Translations under genes and position numbers: made by a program | DNA from: Hypericum androsaemum | Taxonomy: Eukaryota > Streptophyta > Magnoliopsida > Malpighiales > Hypericaceae | NCBI GenBank assembly: GCA_963995505.1 | Contig: OZ023199.1 | Location: forward strand, 10,027,373-10,091,372 | DNA: 64,000 nucleotides | Direction of reading: 5' to 3' | The notes under the pieces: model-generated | Databases searched by the model: none | What the model was told of the DNA's origin: nothing | Seen by the model: the letters and a program-made list of their open reading frames with translations, nothing else | In this document: piece after piece, positions 1 through 10,723 of the stretch | How positions within the stretch are numbered: the first letter of the stretch is position 1 | How the letters are laid out: each line of letters opens with the position of its first letter

Positions 1-136
1 GGATAAAGTTCCTATTAAAGAGAAATTTTAATTTCCGTAATTAAGTGGGAAGTAAAATATTTGCGGTTTTGGCGGGAATGCAAACGATACTATTCTGAGA
101 AGGATTCGATTGAAAGAGCCTGCAAATTTTTTCTAG

Positions 137-3100
137 GCGATGGCGCACAGCGTAAGAGACCGGTTGATAGAGCGGTGGCACGATACGCAGATACACTTCA
201 AGAGGAAGGATCCGAAGCGCATCTACTTCTTGTCCCTTGAGTATCTTATGGGTACCCTTTTCTATAAGTTCTTTTGTATTAGCTCGTTCCATTTCGCAAT
301 TTGCTTGAGATCGCACACTCAATTCTGCAGATTGGTCCTCGTTGCTATGTTTCTGAGAGGTCGCTGAGATTGTTTTTCGTTTTTAGTTGAGGGACAGGTG
401 GTGGAAAGTTGATACCTGTTCTATTACTGTGACTGCTTGACTTTTGAATGTTGCAATTTGGAATATGCAGGTCGTTCCTTGTCAAATAGTGTTATAAACC
501 TTGGAATCAAAGACCAGTGTGCTGATGCGCTGAACCAACTTGGTTTTCAATTTGAAGTCTTGGCAGAGCAGGTGGGAATGCATTGCGTTCATATTCTAAT
601 TTATCCTTCTTTCTCGCGCCGACTTAATGAATCAAGATATCGGGAAAAAGAATGGCAGAATTGGACGAGGCAAAAACATGAGGAAGATAGTCTTCACACC
701 GAAGGATTCTGTGCCTGGTTAATAGGTGTATTGATGTATTGGTCATTTGTTCCGCTTCCTTAATTCTTTGTTTCTTCCCTAGGAAGGAGATGCTGCCCTT
801 GGTAATGGTGGCCTTGCTCGGCTTTCAGCATGTCAAATGGATTCTCTTGCCACATTAGACTATCCTGCATGGGGGTATCACTCCTCTACACTATGCCTTT
901 TCTGGAAAAACTTTATAAATATTTCGAATGATACATACTGTCAAAAGAAAGACACATGATCTTATAGGTAGGTATGGAAGAATGCTTCACGTAGTTAATC
1001 TCATTTGCCTTGCAGTTATGGGTTACGCTACCAATATGGCTTGTTCCGTCAGGTTATCATCGATGGCTACCAACATGAGCAACCTGATTATTGGCTGAAC
1101 TTTGGAAATCCATGGGAGATCGAAAGAATTCATGTGACCTATCCTGTGAAGGTTTGTGAATACTTTTTCCATTGGTTGCATTTTTTATATCTGACTTGGA
1201 AGCTTGCTATTATGTTCCTTACATGATATTTACACTTCCTCTTTGTTGTTTTGCCTGGGTTTTTTTGGGTCAACCAGTTCTACGGGACTGTTGAAGAGGA
1301 AGATAGCAATGGCATCAAACATAAAGTTTGGGTTCCAGGAGAAACGGTGTAATCTCAAGCCTTTTACTCAATAATTTCGACTTTTGACAAGATCATTTCT
1401 GTTTTCTGTTAGTTTACAGATCCACATTGGTAATGACATCATCATTTCCACATTTTCATTTTATTTTTTCTGGTATTATCAAGGTTGAAGCAGTTGCATA
1501 TGACAATCCTATACCTGGTTATGGAACAAGGAATACCATCACTCTGCGCCTATGGGCTGCTAAACCAAGTGATGGTGCAGACATGGTAAATTCTCTTTCT
1601 GAAGTTGGATATCTGACTGCATCTAAATTCTATAAGCTAGAAGAATAAGATTGCTGGCCCTTGATAAAGTTTAGCAGCAATCGTAGGCAAAGGGGGACGG
1701 GAAGCTTAAAATTATGAGTGAAAGTACTGATACATTTGAAGAGATCCAAAGCATGTCAATATAAGCTCAACTTTTGGGTTTAATCAGCTCCTCGGTTATA
1801 TGTCCGTACCAATATGCATGAAGAGTTCCAGAGTGTATCAATGATGAACTCTTCTCAGGGTTTTAATCATCTCCTTGATGATAACTTTATCTTGTTCCAA
1901 ACATGCATTAGGCCTGACGCACTAGAAAGTGATTATATGCTCAAGCTCTCAAGGCTTATGGCCATGCATCAAGAGAAGGATACCGAGAGGAGATTGATTA
2001 GCTAGGCCTGGTGCTATGTTATTTTTTGCGTAAACTAAGGGTATGGATCAAACATCCAATGGATCATCCAAAGACCTCGTCAACTTTTAGGTATCGAAAT
2101 GCACCGCAGATTTCAACTGAATAATAAAAGATCCGTTGATTTTTATAACAAAGCTAAGAATTCCAACCTGAGATTCACCCCCCAAACGCTTTTTTTTCCT
2201 TGTCTTACACTTGCTGCGGATTCTGGATGACCTTTAGGCTTTTGACTATTTACGTCTGCAGGAGTCCTTTAATACCGGCGACTATGTCAATGCTGTTGTC
2301 AGTAGGCAGAGAGCAGAAACTATTAGCAGTATATTATACCCCGATGACCGCACTTATCAGGTAAAATTCTACATTTCCATGAGTTAATGCCGTATATTCC
2401 CTTTGACAGTTCGCTTAATCAAAATATTGTTCAGTTAATCCACAATCAGGTAGCTGAATAGACCTTGAAATTGTCAAGGATTATATGACCAATACTAACT
2501 CCTGCATGATCCTTTGTTTTGTTGACAGTGTTTTATCAATGTGTCATCAGTATAACACTACATTTACCGATCTATTCTCTTTCAGGGGAAGGAGCTACGG
2601 CTGAAACAACAATATTTCTTTGTCTCAGCATCTTTACAAGACATCATTCGGCGGTTCAAAGACACTCATGATAACTTTGACAGTTTTCCAGAGAAGGTTA
2701 TCATTCGTAACTTGTTGGGTATAATGGTTGTACAAAAGCACCAAAGATTGAACAGACAACAGTACTAAATCAGGCCGAAATACTTCTACAGAACTGGTAG
2801 TCAATAATTGCAGAAATAGGACATCTGCCTTTTTCTGAATGCACAAGTGGTGCTAGTTTATGTCTTCTGTCAACAGGAAGGAGATCTAGGCACCAAAAAG
2901 CAATTGAGTAAATAAATGAACCTTGAAGAATTTGGACAAGAGGAAGTCGAGACATTATATGTGAAAAAATGCATGATTCCGCAACTATTTTACAGGTCCA
3001 TTGACTTGCATTTTCTCCTTTCCATGCGCTATGTAGGTTGCTTTGCAGCTGAATGACACACACCCATCTCTCACAATAGCAGAACTAATGAGAGTGCTCA

Positions 3101-6100
3101 TTGATGAAGAGCATTTGGGTTGGAGTAGAGCATGGGATATCGTGTCCAAGGTTTTCTCTTTCACTACGCACACAGTAATACCTGAAGGACTCGAGAAAAT
3201 TCCTGTTGATTTACTAGAAAGTCTGCTCCCACGCCATTTACAGGTGTGTGTGTTTTCTAAAATTTCATATATGCCATCTTGTATGTGGCTTTAGATTCTG
3301 TACTATTTATTAATATCTTTTCTTTTTCAGAAATAGCAAACTGAATCCTCTTTTTGAATTAGACATCATATGGAGTAGAGGTTCGGCCTGGGAACAAATA
3401 ATTGTTTAAACTCTAGAATCTGAAATAATAACCTTAAGAAACAGATTCCTGTTAGATAATAAAGTCACACAGTAAATCAACTTTGGTTCTGGCATTGCAA
3501 GATCTGATGTGCAAAAACACCTATGTTACTTGTGATAATCTGTATCTTTGACTTTAATGGATTTACTAGATACTTATGTGTACACCCTGGCCGCCTAGCA
3601 GAATTCATGTTTTCTTTTTGGACTGACATGTTGCAGATTATATATGATGTAAACTTGAAGTTCATTGAAGAGGTGAAAAAGAGAATAGGGTCAGATTACG
3701 ATCGGCTTGCCAGGATGTCAATAGTTGAGGAAGGTGCAGTCAAGGTACTTTCTGGCCAAGCTCGAGTGTGCATGTTTATGCATCTGCTAATATCCTAGCA
3801 ATTTAGACTACGAAAAGTTTCTGAGCCAGCTAAAAACTTGGAACTTCTGCTCGCTCATTTATGCATGTGCTTGTAATCACTGAAATTGCCTCATGGAACA
3901 TGTCATATATTATCTCAGTGATTGGTGTTATAAAACAGAGTATTCGAATGGCAAACCTAGCCGTTGTCTGTTCAACTGCAGTCAATGGTGTTTCCAGAGC
4001 GCATTCGGAGTTATTAAAAACGAAAATATTCAAGGTGAATATTAGTAATCCTCATGTTGCTTGCTACTTCTACATATTTTGGAACTGATTTTTACTCACC
4101 GGAAGATTCGTTCAGGACTTCTATGATCTGTGGCCTCACAAGTTTGATTACAAGACTAATGGAGTAACACAGGTGTGCATAACTAAATACTTATTGTGCT
4201 GTCCCTTTATGTTTCTTCTGCTGCATTTCTGATAATGTACTGTACAGAAAAGAACCAGGGTGTTACTATGCAAGTTTCTGTTTATAGCATCTGATGTCTG
4301 ATGTTTGGTACTTGAAATAATCACCTGAAACAAATGACTGGAATTTTTTTCAAAAGAAACATACTGGGATTAGCTGCTGAGAGTGCAAGTATCTGGAAGC
4401 TAATGATCTTGGCAAGGCAAGACTGGTTTCCTTGATTAATGAGCTAAGATCGTGCTGAGATGTTAACCATATATATAGTGAGAGAAGCACAGAACATGAA
4501 ACAGTACTCAACTTCACCCATTAATGACCCTTGAGGCCTAGCTCAACTAGTAAAAGGTGGGGTGGATTGGAGTATAGGACCAGGGTTCAAATCTTAGGTG
4601 TGTACAAATTCTACTTGTAAAGAAAAAAATTATTCATCAATTGACGAGAGAGCTAAACAACCTTTTGCAATTATATTATTTGGCATTGTCCAGGATATGA
4701 CAAAGCCAGAGAGAAAAAGGAGTGTAATTAGCCATAGAATATGAATATCTTGGTACCCCTTAAGCTGATATCACTAATTTCTGACATGGGACTACATTAT
4801 CAAGTGGCCAATGTGGTTCCTAAAATATTACCTTGTGATATCTCAGCGTCGTTGGATGGTAGTGAGCAATCCCAGTTTATGTAACCTTATCACAAAATGG
4901 CTTGGAACAGAAGCTTGGATCCGTGATATGGACCTATTAACAGGCTTACAAGAGTACGCAGGAGATGCTGATCTACAGAAAGAATGGCAGATGGTGAGTA
5001 ACAGAGAATACACATTCTGTTCACCTTCTCATTTTGTTGTTTTGACATGCATGCAGCTGACCTTTAGAAAGTTCTGAATATATGGCCGTGTCGTGTTGTG
5101 GCAGGTCAGGATGGTTAACAAAATGAGACTTGCTGAATATATTGAAGTTATGAGTGGAGTCAAGGTTAGAATTCAGAAATTTATTTCTGTATATCTTTCA
5201 GGGCAGCAGATTGTATCTAAATCAGCATTACTTCTTGAATGCAGGTCAACGTGAATGCAATGTTTGATGTGCAAATAAAACGAGTACATGAATACAAGAG
5301 ACAGTTTCTCAACGTACTTGGTGTCATCCATCGTTATGACTGCATCAAGGTGAATATAATCTGCTAGATTTATGACTCGAAAACTGACCGGGCCCTCTGA
5401 TAATGATACTTGATGCAGGTGGGCATCATCTCACCCTAGTCACTCAGCAAGTCTAACATGACTATGTTGCAGAATATGAATAAGAGTGAAAGGACAAAGG
5501 TTGTTCCCCGTGTTTGCATCATAGGTGGAAAAGCTGCACCTGGTTATGAAGCTGCAAAGAAGATAATCAAGCTTTGTCATGCTGTAGCTGAGAAAATCAA
5601 CAATGATCCTGATGTTGGAGATCTTCTCAAGCTGGTAAGAGGAAAATGCATGCCTTCCATGAAATTGTAATGGTTAACATACTGCATTTTGTATACACTT
5701 GCAATGATTCGAGGCAGTGGCCATGGAACAAATATTTTGAGTTCACAACTTGTTGCCTTTTCTGATTTCATGCCTGATCCGTCAGTGGTCTTGCTGGTCC
5801 TTATTCTATTGTCTCACTTGGTTCTCTTTAGGTTTTCATCTAGGCATTCAAGATAGATGCTTTCTGCAAAGTTTCATGTTAGGTTTGAGGTAGTTATAAT
5901 GCTTACGACTCACTTGAGCTTTGTTTCTTGTTTGATTTATCCATGGCTTTTCATGGTTTCACGCAATTGCAGATTTTTATCCCTGATTACAATGTCTCTG
6001 TTGCTGAGTTGGTTATACCAGGGACAGACCTTTCACAGCATCTCAGGTCTGTCGAGTATTGAAAAATTTAAGTTCAAAAGTTGGTTTCAATCACGTTTAT

Positions 6101-7857
6101 TTTCTTAATGCAATGTTATTGTTAAGCTGACGATCCACCTATTGAACTTTGCACTAATCTTCAGTCATGTTTATTTTCTCCATTCAGCATGGTGTGGCGC
6201 ATAAAAATAAGACGGAAATATCACTCCCATGTTCCATCATTCTTGCTGCACTTCATGTTTCTCTTTTTCCATTACCGAGCGAGAAGAAATAATTATGTTC
6301 GGCATTGGGATTTAACACACATTGTGTTTCTTCGCCTGATTACTTGATACATGTCTGTTTTTCTTCGCCTGATTACTTGATACATGTCGCTGAATGTTGC
6401 CAATTATCCTTTTGCAGCACTGCGGGGAATGAGGCGTCAGGAACTGGCAGCATGAAGTTTCTAATGAATGGATGTTTACTTCTAGCCACAGCAGATGGTT
6501 CAACAGTTGAGATCATTGAGGAAATTGGAGAGGAGAATATGGTGAGTTCCATCAGGAAATGTCAACATACTCGACTTCATTTTTTTTTTTGGTGATAAAT
6601 ACTTGACGAGAAATTATGAGCATTTGTTATGCCGTGCTTGGTAAAATAGGTGAATTACATAAAAGTACTTCAAGGATGCCACCATTAGTTGAAGTGTCTC
6701 TTGCCTCTGGCTATATATCTACCGGGGTCACTTCCTGGTTCTTATGTCCTCCGTAAAGGTCTAGCGAGTATCTTGTGATCTGTAACTTCTGTACCTAAAT
6801 TTTTGCAGTTCACGTTCGGTGCGAAACTGAATCAGATTCCGGCTTTGCGAGAAAAGGGGCCGAGGAAAGTGCCTCTACAGTTTGCTCGGGTTGTCAGGTA
6901 TTTCCCAGTACTGGAGATCCACTAAGCACTGAACTGGTGGTTATGATTCTAATTATCATTCCTGGAACCAAAATTTTTCACCAAATAAAACTGTAGTTGC
7001 TGAAATTTGGTAAACCAAGCCTTGCTTAATGCATAGATCAAGTCAAATTGGTGGATGAAGGGTGAAGGGCACTCTGTTGGAGAGAATCCCACATCGGAAG
7101 TTGCAAGTGGGTTAGGCCTATTTATAAATGTGGATGATCCACCTACTTACGACCTTAAAGTTTTGGGTAGGATATGGAAATTCTTATATGGTATCAGAGC
7201 CAATTGCTCTAACGATACCCATGGCCCGTTGTGCTCGCATGGCCTGCTTTTGAAAGCACGAGAGGTAGTGTGAAGCCCGTGCAAACTTCAGCCCGATAGA
7301 CTTCGTTTGAGGGGGCGTGTTGGAGAGAATCCCACATCGGAAGTTGCAAGTGGGTTAGGCCTATTTATAAATGTTAATGATCCACCTACTTACGACCTTA
7401 AGGTTTTGGGTAGGATATGGAAATTCTTATACACTCCAAGTTCTAAATGTAACTTCGGCTTGTGATAATCTCATATTTGACTGCAGGATGGTTCGTGATG
7501 GTTATTTCGGCTTCCAAGACTATTTCAAGTCGTTATGCGATAGTGTAGAAGGCGGCAACGACTTCTATCTCCTCGGTTCTGATTTTGGGAGCTACCTTGA
7601 GGCGCAGGTAAATCAACTTTTTGTTAGTGATCCATGAATACCGATAGCATACCTAGACAGAGTCTCTCTCTGATATCGTCCTGAGGCACTTTTCGCAAAT
7701 GCAGGCTGCTGCGGATAAGGCATTCGTGGACCGAGAGAAGTGGACTCGGATGAGCATCCTTTGCGCTGCTGGATCCGCGAGGTTCAGCAGCGACAGGACG
7801 ATCCAAGAATATGCAGAGAGGACCTGGGGGATTGACCCTTGTACATGTCCATTCTGA
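137..7857 (+). CDS. alpha-1,4-glucan phosphorylase (GT35), 5'-truncated by the window
   Basis: A PLP enzyme that removes glucose-1-phosphate from alpha-1,4-glucans. Twenty-one exons join in phase to 775 codons plus stop: 137-251, 471-571, 783-874, 1016-1151, 1278-1346, 1484-1585, 2262-2360, 2586-2696, 3037-3243, 3637-3744, 3939-4034, 4116-4172, 4847-4993, 5105-5164, 5245-5349, 5473-5634, 5973-6046, 6418-6541, 6809-6897, 7487-7607, 7705-7857. Visible motifs are [36 protein letters not shown] and [11 protein letters not shown]; the PLP lysine codon should be 6455-6457. The first visible exon opens in phase 0 after an acceptor, so upstream exon(s) coding roughly 60-70 residues, plus any transit peptide, lie outside. 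The insertion of about 80 residues typical of plastidic PHS1 is absent ([10 protein letters not shown] joins straight to SIRMANL). Several stretches ([29 protein letters not shown], final CTCPF) differ from both PHS1 and PHS2 as I know them, so I give no symbol. Family assignment is certain; isoform is not. Confidence 0.95.
4529..4650 (+). repeat. tRNA-derived SINE-like relic in a phosphorylase intron
   Basis: Inside the intron between exons 4116-4172 and 4847-4993 a segment has an A-box-like TAGCTCAACTAG and, about 40 bases on, a B-box-like GGTTCAAATCT, followed by an A-rich stretch. This is the layout of a plant tRNA-derived SINE head. No target duplication is clear, so the limits are approximate. 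Confidence 0.45.
7075..7431 (+). mobile_element. complete TRIM retrotransposon (tiny LTR element) in a phosphorylase intron
   Basis: Two 114-bp direct repeats (7075-7188 and 7318-7431) start TGTTGGAGAG and differ at about three positions. The left one is followed at once by TGGTATCAGAGCC (7189-7201), the usual initiator-Met tRNA primer-binding site. The right one is preceded by a purine tract, GAGGGGGCG. The element is flanked by the 5-bp duplication CACTC (7070-7074 and 7432-7436). The internal part is about 130 bp and non-coding, so it must use proteins from another element. It lies in the intron between exons 6809-6897 and 7487-7607, in the sense direction. Confidence 0.93.
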
Positions 7858-8093
7858 TAAATTGTAACTAACTAGATTAATAGACCAACGCAACGTAATT
7901 GAACTGTTGTAATCTTGTGATACTTACAGTAGTGCAACGCAACGTAATTGTTGCACGGTAATAAAACTGTGGGCCACATATACGGCCGCAGAATATGATA
8001 AATTTGATATTTATTTTAGTGGAATAATACTAATACAAAATTTGAAATATAAATATACTAAAAGACTCCGATCTTTTCTTGTCTAAATAGATA

Positions 8094-8460
8094 GGGGTCA
8101 GATTCGGTGCTCGCAACATGAGGCTTGCAGCACTATGTTGCAGGTTTGACGTGCGTGTCAGTTTTTTTTTCAAAAAAAATTATCAAAACTTCGACGGACC
8201 ATAATTTGACTCGTTTGGAATTTTTGCTATTATAATATATTTTCGAAAAAAAAATTTAACGATCTACACGAATTAAGGTTTTGTTTTTTGAAAATTGATG
8301 TGCTGTCTATTTTTACCGTTGGGATTTGTGTCGTTGGGGTGATCTGCCGTTGAAAAATTTGTGTCGTTGAGATGATTTTGCTGTTCGAATAATGTGCTGT
8401 TGAGATTTTTGTATCGTTACGATGATGTACCGTTGGGATTTTTGTGCCGAATCCAACCCG
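8094..8460. mobile_element. non-autonomous Mutator-like MITE with 9-bp target duplication
   Basis: Inverted ends (GGGTCAGATTCGG on the left, CCGAATCCAACCC on the right) are flanked by a perfect 9-bp duplication AAATAGATA (8085-8093 and 8461-8469). The inside is non-coding. Its right half (about 8316-8445) has roughly four imperfect copies of a 30-35-bp unit built on GTCGTTGAGATGAT. A 9-bp duplication is typical of Mutator-like elements. It sits just upstream of the coiled-coil protein gene's promoter. Confidence 0.8.
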
Positions 8461-8574
8461 AAATAGATAATTAGTTGGTTTGATTAATAAAGAGTATCGG
8501 GTTAGTTGCCATCCACTTTCGGGTCAGCACATCTAGACCCAACCAGCTTAGCCAACGTAGGCTCGGCCCAGCCA

Positions 8575-8611
8575 ACAAAAGGCCCGGACCAGCCCATCTT
8601 CACAAGGCCCA
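8575..8611 (+). promoter_or_regulatory. cluster of GGCCCA/AGCCCA (site II-like) motifs
   Basis: GGCCCA at 8575-8580, AGCCCA at 8591-8596 and GGCCCA at 8606-8611 lie 140-180 bases before the start codon at 8752. Such TGGGCY/site II motifs bind TCP factors and are common upstream of housekeeping plant genes. No good TATA box is seen. The function is inferred from motif and position. Confidence 0.4.
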
Positions 8612-8751
8612 TATATTGCGTCCCCGGTGGAAACCAAGAAAAACGGCGTCGCGTCGTTCTGGATGGTGGACTTCAGTACGTAGAGCGAAACTGGAAGCCA
8701 GCGGCCTACAAGTTGGCACCGGAGACGGTTATAGCGGGAACTACCATCGGG

Positions 8752-10723
8752 ATGGATCCACGTGTCCTTATCGCACTCGTCGCGTTTCTAGCGGCGGCAA
8801 CTACTCCCCGATCGGGCGCCTCTTCTCAACCCCAGGCAACCGGTCACCTGCAGGAAGCCAAGCTCAAGCTCTCCCGCTTAGGCAATTCATCCTCTATTCT
8901 CGTTATTCCCTTGTCGCTTCTCTCACTGTAAATTTTTATTTTTATTTTTTAAGTTTATTTGTTATTATCATCCCAGAAACCGCTCTAATGGAGGCGTCGG
9001 AGGAGGTTGAGGCGAGGAGCCAGCATCTCGCGAGATGCGACGAGAAGATCGCCGAGATGGACGATTCCATCCACCGGCTCCGCTCGTCTCTTCTCTCTGA
9101 CCCCCAAGGTTATTCGGTAACTATACATTTACGTTTCTGCCACTGTGTCAAATTCTGATTTGTTGTTTTGACTTGGATTTTGACTGCCGGAACTGTGTAG
9201 GATGACACGTCACCCGCAGTTTATCAGAAGATTGATGCCCTAGAAGAAGAGGTTTTCTCTATTTTATACTTTCTTTGCTGGTTTACTTGCATTTGCGTAG
9301 ACTCTCTTTTTTTCAGTTCTGATGAGAGATTGCGAATGATGATGCAGAAGCGGGCGCTGTGGGCGAGTTTGAGGAAGAACAACTTCGATCTTCATGTACT
9401 GGAGTCGAGGGCGCAAGAAGTTGAGGACAGAGTGGAGGCATTGAATTCTCGTGTTGAGAAGGTTGCTGCTATTGCTTAGTAATTCTATGCTTGTGGTGTG
9501 AATCTGTATGTGTTTTTTGTGGTGCAGGGGAGAGTATCCCCGTTAGAAATCGTAAGTTCACTCGCTAACGCATGTTTGACCGTTGTTTATTGTGAGATTT
9601 TGTATGATGGAAGTTTCTCCATTGGCTCTGTTAGACGTTCCTTTTTCGGGTTCTCTACAAGTAATTTCTATGGGAATGTACAAGTTCCTTCTAGCTGGAT
9701 GTATGAAGCCTAAGGGGTCATCACATGGCATGTGTATCTTGAGTTCCTTTTTTTTCCGAGGAAGCTTGCTGGTTTTCCGCTCTGCCTGTGTTGTATAAGC
9801 TTCATGAGAAGTCCATATGTTGCTTCTTGCTTCTGTGAAGTGGGTTTTGATTTTCATTTCTGTCATGAAAGATGCTTCTTTCTTCAATTTCATTTGACAA
9901 TGGACATATCAATTGTAATGCCAATTTTAGATGGCCGACATAGTGACAGAGCAGTGGATCCAAATTCAACAGTTCGAACAAGCCCTTCAACTCAAACAGG
10001 TAACAATGTTCAGGAATCACAATTATTGGAGAACTTTCAGGAGAGAACGATGCTTTGTATTTCTCGTTTTGCTGTCCTGTGAATAATGTTAATATTGATG
10101 TCTTGTGTTTATCTTAGATGAGAGTGCTCAAGGCTCGGAGGGAAACTCCAGGTCCATTTTATTCATTTTTAAAGGTAATAAAGTTTCAAAATATTAAAAC
10201 AAGATTCGGCATTATTGTGCTTAATGTGCATTAAAGCTGCTATTATTATGCCTTGTGGAGTTTCAGCAGTTCACAAAAGAACTTTGCGGAGAAAATATTG
10301 TAGAATCTCTTGGTATGCTTTCGTACGCCTCAAGGTCTTATATAGTCAGTATTCTACGTCAATTGGAGAAATGGTACTCGCAAGCGAAAAAATACCACCA
10401 TGAGGTTTGCATTTCTAATGCTTTTTTCTTGATCTACTGCTCTGTGCTTTACATAAGCTTGCAAGCCAACTCGAATGAAACCTCTTTCGGTTTTGTAAGT
10501 TGCAAGGTAATATCAAAGAGCAGATGCAAAGGCATGAATTCACGGTGCATTTTGCACACGACGAACTGGTTTTTCTGGTGGTAAGTTGCTCAATCTTCTC
10601 GATCTTTTCTCCATGCTTCTTTCGCTTTTGGCTAAATGTTGTTCTTAATGTTGTCAGGCTTCTGCTATCGTCGTCTTCCCTATATTCGGGGCTTGGATGT
10701 TACCATGGCCTCATTTCACCTAG
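8752..10723 (+). CDS. small coiled-coil protein with signal peptide and C-terminal membrane segment (At2g24420/At4g31340-like)
   Basis: Ten exons join in phase to 276 residues: 8752-8842, 8977-9116, 9201-9251, 9348-9461, 9528-9551, 9931-9999, 10118-10174, 10267-10404, 10500-10580, 10658-10723. The first exon gives a hydrophobic leader (LIALVAFLAAA), which is why I chose the ATG at 8752 over the internal one at 8988. A charged coiled coil follows, then the block VTEQWIQIQQFEQAL, which I recognise from plant proteins annotated as myosin-heavy-chain-related or DNA-repair-ATPase-related. Near the end are YASRSY and AKKYHHELQG, then a hydrophobic tail (IVVFPIFGAWMLPW). Known relatives are clearly longer, so the central coil appears shortened. 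The 24-bp exon at 9528-9551 is the least certain; skipping it keeps the frame. A membrane or secretory location is inferred, and the biochemical role is unknown. Confidence 0.75.

Noticed and set aside
8506..9158. Two overlapping long plus-strand ORFs (141 and 180 codons)
   Set aside because: Each reads through an intron; only the spliced model starting at 8752 gives a leader followed by the coiled coil in phase.
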